64,000 bases of DNA from Caballeronia jiangsuensis (GTDB taxonomy: Bacteria > Pseudomonadota > Gammaproteobacteria > Burkholderiales > Burkholderiaceae), in contig JFHF01000002.1 in NCBI GenBank assembly GCA_000648925.1, forward strand, positions 1-64,000, given 5' to 3'. Under the pieces are notes generated by a model. It saw only the letters and a program-made list of their open reading frames with translations, ran no database searches and was not told where the DNA came from. Shown one piece after another: positions 24,649 to 30,611 of the stretch (its first letter is position 1; every line of letters begins with the position of its first letter). Made by a program: the position numbers and the translations under genes.

Positions 24649-26166
24649 ATGAGCAATTCGACGCCTTCAAGCGGCAGCGACGCCACCGACGTTCAAATCA
24701 GGCTGAACGACAGGACGTTGTTCGGCAATGACGCGGGTGAAGACGAGAACATCGATGTCCTCACTTCGTATTTCGTGAACCAGCCTGCCTTCGGGGAGTT
24801 CCTCGACCCGAACGTTCGTCTTCAGGTGGCGCGGGCGCGTAAAGGCATGGGCAAATCGGCGCTGCTCGCCAAGTTCGCGCACGACCTCGTTGCACTGCCG
24901 TGCAAGCCGCTCATCGTCAATGTGGTGCCGTCCACGCTCGCCGGCATGCTGGCACCGCCGGACAGCGACAATGCGGTGATGCTCGAGAACTACTGGAAAC
25001 AGGTGATCTGCCGCGCGATCAATTTCGAAATCGCCAAGTCGATCGGATTCGCCTGGCGCGACGACGACATCACGCTCGTCGAGACCGCCGAGCTGGCGGG
25101 GTTCAGGGGCAAGAGCCTCGTCGGGGCGCTCACGAGCCGTCTGCTCGGCAAGATCAGCCTCTTCGGCGCGATCGAGATCACTCAGAAGTCCATCCCGGTG
25201 CAGAACCATGACCAGATGCTCAAGCGCATGCAGGATGCGGAGCGCGATGCGCGGGATGTCTGGTTCCTGCTCGACGACATCGACACCCGGTTCAGAAACG
25301 TGCCCGCTCAGCAGGCTTATGTGGCTTCGTTCTTTTCCGCGTGCAGGAGCCTGATTCGTGAAATCAACGGCATCTCGATTCGCGCCACGGTCAGGAGCGA
25401 CGTCTGGTCGGGTCTGACCAGTGTGGAAGATCTCGACAAGTTCGAGCAGTACATTTGCGACATTGCCTGGACCACGAACCAGCAGAAGGATATCGTCGTC
25501 AAACGGATTCATGCCTATGTGCAGCGCGAGTATCCCGCCTGCAGCATCGCGAAGAACTGGACTATTGCGGCCGACGCCGACGCGCTCACCGAACTCGTCT
25601 TTGCCCGCAGATTCAAGTGGGGCAGCGAGGGTGTACCGCCTATCAACGTGCTGCGAATTTTCGCCGGTGGCAGACCGCGATGGATGGCTCAGCTCTGCCG
25701 GCTCGCCGGCAACAGGGCTGTGGTGAATAACAGCGCCCGGATCGGCGTCAATGAGATCAACGAAATCATGCCGGAGTTCGGGAAACGGCGGCTCGCCGAT
25801 CTTTACAACGAGCACGGACACCAGTTCGCGGACCTGCGAAAGCTGATCGAGATTTTCAGCAATGGCGAGCGCAGTTACACCACGACGGAACTCGGCCGCA
25901 AGATCACGCAGGCGTACGTCCGCACGAAGAGCGCCAAGTCCATTCCCGACATCGACGGCGCTCCTTACCGGCATTCGATGCAGATCTCCCAGTTTCTCTT
26001 CCGATGCGGTTTTCTCGTGGGCCGTGCGGCGGAGGTCGGTCCTGACGGCGTCGCGTTCGTGACCTACGAGATGCGCCCTGATCTGCTGCAGGTGGACGCC
26101 AATCCCGATGACGGCATGGACTGGGAAATACAGGCGCCGTATAGAAGGGCGTTGCGCATCCGCTGA
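24649..26166 (+). CDS. P-loop ATPase, Sll1717-like family
   Basis: The 505-residue protein opens with LFGNDAGEDENIDVLTSYFV and has Walker A RKGMGKSA (64-71) and Walker B VWFLLDDID (204-212), matching the standalone Sll1717-type P-loop ATPases. The C-terminal half includes winged-helix-like segments (YTTTELGRKITQAYVR, QISQFLFRCGFLVGRAA), as in STAND or AAA signalling proteins. The family is poorly characterised. Isolated ATPases of this type often sit in defence or accessory islands, but no nuclease or effector partner is adjacent here. ATG 24649 was chosen at the conserved N-terminus; the frame is open further upstream (to 24577). It is transcribed divergently from the papain peptidase. Confidence 0.72.
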   Translation: MSNSTPSSGSDATDVQIRLNDRTLFGNDAGEDENIDVLTSYFVNQPAFGEFLDPNVRLQVARARKGMGKSALLAKFAHDLVALPCKPLIVNVVPSTLAGMLAPPDSDNAVMLENYWKQVICRAINFEIAKSIGFAWRDDDITLVETAELAGFRGKSLVGALTSRLLGKISLFGAIEITQKSIPVQNHDQMLKRMQDAERDARDVWFLLDDIDTRFRNVPAQQAYVASFFSACRSLIREINGISIRATVRSDVWSGLTSVEDLDKFEQYICDIAWTTNQQKDIVVKRIHAYVQREYPACSIAKNWTIAADADALTELVFARRFKWGSEGVPPINVLRIFAGGRPRWMAQLCRLAGNRAVVNNSARIGVNEINEIMPEFGKRRLADLYNEHGHQFADLRKLIEIFSNGERSYTTTELGRKITQAYVRTKSAKSIPDIDGAPYRHSMQISQFLFRCGFLVGRAAEVGPDGVAFVTYEMRPDLLQVDANPDDGMDWEIQAPYRRALRIR

Positions 26167-26391
26167 ACCGCAGGTTCGCGATATGCGCGGTCCGGTGTGA
26201 AATAACTTCAATGTGCATCGCATATGTTCGGCTGTCGACCGAGCAGGCGTAGCCTCATATCGTGCGCAAGGCGGGCGAACATATGGCACTTCCCCGCGCG
26301 CAGCGGATGCGTGATGATAGTCCCCATTGTCGAGATGACCTCGCGATCAAACGTGCGACGGGTCGGGAGACAGGGTTTTAAGGAGAGCAAA
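26167..26391 (+). promoter_or_regulatory. Leader region with long-range inverted repeat
   Basis: CATATGTTCG (26221-26230) and CGAACATATG (26276-26285) form a perfect 10-bp inverted repeat separated by 45 bases. They lie about 107-170 bp upstream of the short ORF at 26392. They could be two operator half-sites or the base of a long RNA stem. No protein gene is evident here. Confidence 0.4.
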
Positions 26392-26529
26392 ATGTTTGCG
26401 ACACGAGTCTTGCTGCGGCCTAATTCGAGCCGATTGCATCGAACCGATGGCGCCCGTGAAGGAATTCGGGCAGGGCGCCATGTCGGCACCCAATGGCCCG
26501 GCAGTTTTGCAAAGATGCAGAGCAGTTGA
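26392..26529 (+). CDS. Small 45-residue basic peptide with its own terminator
   Basis: The ORF encodes MFATRVLLRPNSSRLHRTDG and 25 more residues, ending in FAKMQSS. ATG 26392 is preceded by TTTTAAGGAGAGCAAA, one of the best ribosome-binding sites in the window. A rho-independent terminator begins three bases after the stop. This gene-sized unit (strong SD, 45 codons, terminator) between the P-loop ATPase and the LuxR regulator suggests a real expressed small protein. The peptide is rich in Arg and Ser and has no membrane segment or known motif. It may be a leader, a toxin, a regulator peptide or a peptide precursor. Confidence 0.55.
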   Translation: MFATRVLLRPNSSRLHRTDGAREGIRAGRHVGTQWPGSFAKMQSS

Positions 26530-26531
26530 CA

Positions 26532-26557
26532 GATGGCGCCCCGTGCCGCCATCTTTT
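26532..26557 (+). terminator. Terminator immediately after the 45-codon ORF
   Basis: The 7-bp stem GATGGCG/CGCCATC encloses an 8-base loop and is followed by TTTT. It starts three bases after the stop codon of the small ORF. Confidence 0.7.
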
Positions 26558-26692
26558 CTGTAGCCATCTCAATGGCCTGAGGAAGGAACATTAAAGACGG
26601 TGGCATGCGTGCCTGAGAAGGTCACGAAGAAGTTGTCGGCCATATCGGCGGCGACATTTGTCAATTCACACACGCGGCAAGCAGGACACTCG

Positions 26693-26730
26693 AAGCGACG
26701 AGAGCCTCATGCTCTCGTCGCTTTCTTGTT
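26693..26730 (+). terminator. Strong stem-loop terminator with no obvious gene in front
   Basis: A perfect 13-bp stem (AAGCGACGAGAGC/GCTCTCGTCGCTT) with a 5-base loop is followed by TCTTGTTT. It points in the + direction and lies against the end of the LuxR-type gene, which runs the other way. Upstream on + there is only about 135 bp after the previous terminator, with a short GTG frame at 26600. It may therefore end a small RNA or a short unannotated gene. Confidence 0.7.
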
Positions 26731-27416
26731 TATCCCGCGCACTTCTCCACTGCCTTCCCCGCGAGTTCATTCACGCGGATCGCGGCCTCGGTGCGGTTGC
26801 GCACACCCAGCTTGTCGTAGATCGCACATGAGACCTGCCTGACGTGGCCAGGGCTGATGTCGAGCTCACGGGCGATTTCCTTTCCCGACAGGCCGCGCCC
26901 GATACGAAGCGCGACCTCCCATTCGCGCGGCGACAGTCCGTGCGGATTGCGCATGCGCTCGTCGATGCGGGTGCACGTGAGGCGACGCAGGACGGCATCC
27001 GGAATCCAGAGGTCGCCGGCGAGGATGCGTCGCAGGCCGTTCAGCGTATGCCGATGATCGTTGCGTCCCACCAGAATGCCTTGCGCCGCGTGATCGCCGA
27101 GGCACGTGCGTATGGTTTCGACGGCCTGATCGTCGATATGCCCGTAAGTCATCCACGCGGCCACGGGAACATTGTGCCGGTTGTGGGCCTGAAGTTGTTC
27201 GAGGGTGCGGGCGCCACGCGGTGCGTCGTCGAGATCGAGATCGAGAAACACGAAGTCGGGGAGTGGAACGCGGGTCAGTTCTTCGATCGCACGCGCAAAT
27301 GTGAAGACCGGCACGACCTTGATGCACGCCATGCCGAGCTCTTCCGCGTTCAGTTCAAGATAGTGCGCGAGCGCGATGCAGTGAAGCTCGTGACTGTCTG
27401 CCCACACGATTTTCAT
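26730..27416 (-). CDS. LuxR-family (NarL-type) response regulator
   Basis: The 228-residue protein has a receiver-like N-terminus (Asp7 in WADSHE, Asp59 in FVFLDLDLDD) and a C-terminal LuxR helix-turn-helix at about 162-222 (LSPREWEVALRIGRGLSGKEIARELDIS). The conserved receiver Lys is not evident (GILVGRND), so phosphorylation may be atypical. ATG 27416 follows CAGGAGAAACGGCA. No histidine kinase is adjacent. It is a candidate regulator of the protease genes around it, with which it shares the region but not an operon. Confidence 0.82.
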   Translation of the reverse strand: MKIVWADSHELHCIALAHYLELNAEELGMACIKVVPVFTFARAIEELTRVPLPDFVFLDLDLDDAPRGARTLEQLQAHNRHNVPVAAWMTYGHIDDQAVETIRTCLGDHAAQGILVGRNDHRHTLNGLRRILAGDLWIPDAVLRRLTCTRIDERMRNPHGLSPREWEVALRIGRGLSGKEIARELDISPGHVRQVSCAIYDKLGVRNRTEAAIRVNELAGKAVEKCAG

Positions 27417-28075
27417 TGCCGTTTCTCCTGCCTTCCATGTGCCGCGAAAGAACTGCGAAATCCGTAGCGCAAGCAACGCGCCGGTTTCAGGCAAGCCTGG
27501 CCGAATGCACGTGATAGCGATCATAAAGTCGCCGACCAAAAACGCAATCCCTTCTGAAAGAGGGAGCCGGATCGAGGGGGCAAGGTGCGAAAGTCGATTA
27601 TCTATAGCTTTTCAGTCTGCACATACCGAAAATTGAGGCATTGGCACTCGAAGAGATAAAAGCACAATAGTCATAGCGAGTAGCAGGATCGTTATAACGG
27701 ACCCGCAAAAGCTTCCATTACACTGCGCTTAAGCAGAGTCCAGATGAAAGCGTTTAGTCATCCAAACGAGATTCCAGATATACGAGTGAAACGACGAGAT
27801 CCGGACGAATAATGCCGGGGCCGAGATACGTGCGCGTTCGGAAGCACCTGAGGGGCTGCCGCACGTTCAAACACCAAGCTTATTTCCCAAGGCGTATGGC
27901 ACGCCCTGGCGTAATGCGCTGTTTCACTCCAATTTGAATATTGAAAAAGCAAGCACGAGGGAGCATTAGCCGGGCTGGCACTCCAGCGCATTCGTCGCAA
28001 GGGGAGTTGAGTTCCGAAAAATGTCGGCAGTTTCGTTCAGGTCCATTTGCACTACCGCTCGACCAAGGAGGCAGT
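27417..28075 (+). promoter_or_regulatory. 659-bp AT-richer intergenic region upstream of the M4 protease
   Basis: Composition drops clearly in GC between about 27,560 and 27,960 compared with the flanks. No reading frame has a good ribosome-binding site until the protease start. The region separates two divergent genes, so promoters for both should lie here, but I cannot assign a clear -35/-10 pair. The low GC suggests acquired DNA or a silencer-bound promoter. Confidence 0.4.
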
Positions 28076-29380
28076 ATGAAATGCGATGACCCAGTGGCCC
28101 ACGGCCAATATCGATGCAGATGCTGCATTGTTCCGCCTCATATGCTCGAGGCGATTATAAAGAACGGCGATGCGGAGCAGCGCATTGCCGCCGCGCAAAC
28201 ATTGCATCTGACCGAGCAAATGCGGCTGGAGCGCCTAAGTCTGGTCGGCGAGGCGGGCCCCGCTCAGGCTGCCGATGAAACTGCCGGCGCCGCGCATAAA
28301 AGCCGGAAAATCTATACCGCCGCCAATGGCACGGGTCTCCCCGGAAACCTCGTCCGAAGCGAAGGACAGGGAGCATCCGGCGATGCGGAAATCGACGAGG
28401 CATATAACGGTCTCGGCGCCACGTTCGATCTATATAACAACGTCTTCCAGCGCAACTCGATCGACAATGCCGGAATGGATCTGATTGGGACGACCCATTA
28501 CGGAGTCAAATATAACAATGCGTTCTGGAACGGTTCGCAAATGGTTTTCGGCGACGGCGATGGCAAGCTGTTCAACCGATTTACCATCGCCATCGATGTG
28601 ATGGGGCACGAGCTTACGCATGGCGTGACGCAATACACTGCGAAGCTCGTTTATAGCAACCAGTCAGGGGCCTTGAACGAATCGGTCTCGGACGTCTTTG
28701 GCTCGATGGTGAAGCAATACGCGCTCGGGCAGACATCGGCGCAGGCCGACTGGCTCATCGGAGCGGGTCTGCTGGCAGCGGGCGTGAAGGGCGTTGCGTT
28801 GCGGTCGATGAAGGCTCCAGGCACGGCTTACGACGATCCGGTTCTGGGGAAAGATCCTCAGCCGGATCACATGAGCAAGTATGTCAATACGACGTCGGAT
28901 AACGGCGGGGTGCATATCAATTCCGGCATTCCGAACAAGGCGTTTTATCTTACGTCGATTGCACTGGGTGGAAACTCGTGGGATAGGGCAGGCCATATCT
29001 GGTACAACACGCTGCTCGATTCCCGGCTTTCGGCCTCCGCGCAATTTCAGGATTTCGCGAATCTCACCGTCGACAACGCGAACAAGCTTTATGGCGCGAC
29101 TGTTGGCAATGCTGTCGTGCAGGCGTGGCAGCAAGTCGGAATTAATGTCGCGGCGATCGTGTCATGGCAAAACAATAAAGCGGTCTTGTCGACCTATACC
29201 AGCCCGCACTCCATGAACGCCTGGGCATACATCCAGGACAACGGCTGGAGAAAGATTCAATCCCTGACGCCGGACGGTGTCACGAATACCTTCGCCTTGC
29301 TGGTCGATGCGCAAAGCGTCAACGCCAGGGTGAACGTGTACCTCGATGGCACGACCATCTATCAGGCTTATTCCGTGTAA
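28076..29380 (+). CDS. Protealysin-like M4 metalloprotease with extra C-terminal domain
   Basis: The 434-residue protein is a thermolysin-family (M4) zinc protease. It has HELTH (178-182), the third zinc ligand Glu202 (GALNESVSDVFG) and catalytic His280 (GGVHINSGIPN). It lacks a signal peptide and has only a short propeptide containing the CIVPPHMLEAI motif (17-27), the mark of the protealysin subgroup. The catalytic domain ends near residue 358. Residues about 363-434 form an additional domain (TSPHSMNAWAYIQ, WRKIQSLTPDGVTNTF) that recurs as a separate protein in the next gene. ATG 28076 has an ideal AAGGAGG site. Protealysins cleave host actin and other targets in Serratia. An emfourin-like inhibitor is encoded 0.75 kb downstream. 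Confidence 0.9.
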   Translation: MKCDDPVAHGQYRCRCCIVPPHMLEAIIKNGDAEQRIAAAQTLHLTEQMRLERLSLVGEAGPAQAADETAGAAHKSRKIYTAANGTGLPGNLVRSEGQGASGDAEIDEAYNGLGATFDLYNNVFQRNSIDNAGMDLIGTTHYGVKYNNAFWNGSQMVFGDGDGKLFNRFTIAIDVMGHELTHGVTQYTAKLVYSNQSGALNESVSDVFGSMVKQYALGQTSAQADWLIGAGLLAAGVKGVALRSMKAPGTAYDDPVLGKDPQPDHMSKYVNTTSDNGGVHINSGIPNKAFYLTSIALGGNSWDRAGHIWYNTLLDSRLSASAQFQDFANLTVDNANKLYGATVGNAVVQAWQQVGINVAAIVSWQNNKAVLSTYTSPHSMNAWAYIQDNGWRKIQSLTPDGVTNTFALLVDAQSVNARVNVYLDGTTIYQAYSV

Positions 29381-29410
29381 GTAACGAGTATAGTGAAAGG
29401 AGGATTTATC

Positions 29411-29644
29411 ATGGCATACGTGAACTTTTCCAACGTCAAGGTCAACATGACTTTTTGTAGCCCGCATTCGATGAACGCATGGGCTTTGATCGAAACGCAG
29501 CCCTGGAGAAAGCCCCAGCCGATCAGCACGGACGGCGTCTCCAATATGTTCGTCATGCTGAATGCGGCGAAAATCAGCGGACGAACGGTGTCGGGTTCAT
29601 ACGACGACGCCACGGGGCAGCTCTACACGCTATATCTGAACTGA
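29411..29644 (+). CDS. Standalone homologue of the M4 protease C-terminal domain
   Basis: The 77-residue protein aligns by eye with the last 70 residues of the preceding protease: SPHSMNAWALIETQPWRKPQ against SPHSMNAWAYIQDNGWRKIQ, then TDGVSNMF against PDGVTNTF, and both end in a Tyr-containing strand. ATG 29411 lies seven bases after AAAGGAGG and is preferred to the in-frame GTG at 29393, which falls inside that site. It starts 30 bp after the protease stop, so the genes are cotranscribed. It could compete with or replace the protease C-terminal domain, deliver the same binding function, or act as a chaperone. No signal peptide is seen. Confidence 0.75.
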   Translation: MAYVNFSNVKVNMTFCSPHSMNAWALIETQPWRKPQPISTDGVSNMFVMLNAAKISGRTVSGSYDDATGQLYTLYLN

Positions 29645-29690
29645 ACCCGTAAAAACGCTCGCAGCGTTGCATGAAAAGGAACCCATTCTC

Positions 29691-30035
29691 ATGAACCCAT
29701 CATCCATCACGATCAAGATTGAATTTGGTCAGGACGGGAGTGGCACGATTGTCAAGGATATTTCCGGGGGAGATGCCGCTCCGACTCCTTCTTCCGACGC
29801 AGTCGTGCATACCGGCTTGAGCAGTTCGATTCCTTTCCCGGATATGACGTCGCGCGCGGCCGGTGCGCAAGAGGAAATCCCGACTCCATTTTCTGGCGGC
29901 GCCGGATTTCTGGTAGCAACATCGGCTCCGCCGATCCCGGATTTGAATCCGGCGGCGCTTTCAGGAGGCAGTGATGAAGCGCCGCCTCCCCATCCTGAGG
30001 AGGCGCAAACGGCTGGAAAGAAAGGCGCGAAATAA
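29691..30035 (+). CDS. Pro/Gly/Ala-rich 114-residue protein of unknown function
   Basis: After an ordered-looking start (SSITIKIEFGQDGSGTIVKD) the protein is low-complexity, rich in Pro, Ser, Gly and Ala (TPSSDAVVHTGLSSSIPFPD; GSDEAPPPHPEEAQTAGKKG). I recognise no domain. ATG 29691 has AAAAGGA upstream; a TTG at 29667 extends the frame but lies ahead of that site. It is 46 bp after the small domain gene and ends just before a strong terminator, so it closes the M4 protease operon. It could be a disordered linker protein or an export-associated peptide. Confidence 0.6.
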   Translation: MNPSSITIKIEFGQDGSGTIVKDISGGDAAPTPSSDAVVHTGLSSSIPFPDMTSRAAGAQEEIPTPFSGGAGFLVATSAPPIPDLNPAALSGGSDEAPPPHPEEAQTAGKKGAK

Positions 30036-30049
30036 GATCGCGTTTCGAG

Positions 30050-30084
30050 AAACTGGCGCCTGGATCGGGCGCCAGTTTTATTTT
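30050..30084 (+). terminator. Terminator of the M4 protease operon (likely bidirectional)
   Basis: A perfect 11-bp stem (AAACTGGCGCC/GGCGCCAGTTT) with a 7-base loop is followed by TATTTT. It starts 15 bp after the stop of the Pro-rich protein. On the opposite strand the same stem ends in TTTC, so it may also terminate the emfourin-like gene. Confidence 0.85.
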
Positions 30085-30132
30085 GATTCGAGTCGAGCTG
30101 TCGATACTTTAAACCGGCTGTCGCTCCCATCC

Positions 30133-30435
30133 TTATCGATGCCCGTGCTCCCTGATGAAATGCATCAGTGCGCAAAATTTAGGCGGCGGCGACGGATCGG
30201 CCGCGCTGAGCACGGTTCGCGCATCTCCATCGACGATCACGATTTGATGGTTTTGGCCGTCCGGAATCTTCGTGCTTTCTGTCGCAATCGACCTCTCTGC
30301 GCGGGCAGCCGCGACCAGCCTGGCGAACGCGTCGTTTTCGCCAGCCGAAAGCTCTGTCTCGTTCAGAACCATCGGCTTCGCCAGGCCGGGAACGCCGGCA
30401 GTCCAGCCACCGTCGGTTGTCAGTTCGGCGTGCAT
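30133..30435 (-). CDS. Emfourin-like inhibitor of protealysin-type proteases
   Basis: The 100-residue protein fits the emfourin pattern: an N-terminal strand MHAELTTDGGWTAGVPGL, a helix SAGENDAFARLVAAARAE, then NHQIVIVDGDARTVLSAAD and a C-terminal helix CALMHFIREHG. Emfourins are small cytoplasmic inhibitors encoded beside protealysin genes and specific for M4 proteases of that subgroup. Here the gene is convergent with the M4 operon instead of being in it. ATG 30435 follows AGGGAGC. No signal peptide is present. The family call rests on pattern and context, not on a search. Confidence 0.7.
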   Translation of the reverse strand: MHAELTTDGGWTAGVPGLAKPMVLNETELSAGENDAFARLVAAARAERSIATESTKIPDGQNHQIVIVDGDARTVLSAADPSPPPKFCALMHFIREHGHR

Positions 30436-30611
30436 CGCGTGCTCCCTTCAGGTTCGAGCGTGCGTTTGAAACTCTCTTATCCAGTATAGAAATGCCGGGC
30501 GCGTTTTGTCGGGTATCGGGGCCCTTTGCTGTTTGCGGCCGCTCGTCGCCCGCTTTTTGGTTGGCCGCCACCTTCGCGTCATGACGGCGAACCGCAATAC
30601 ACAGATCGCAA

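Noticed and set aside
26208..26606. Minus-strand ORF of 132 codons across the small gene
   Set aside because: No ribosome-binding site, and it runs through the plus-strand terminator. The plus-strand 45-codon ORF with strong SD and terminator fits better.
27758..28000. Minus-strand ORF in the M4 promoter region
   Set aside because: No ribosome-binding site or family likeness; it lies in AT-richer intergenic DNA.
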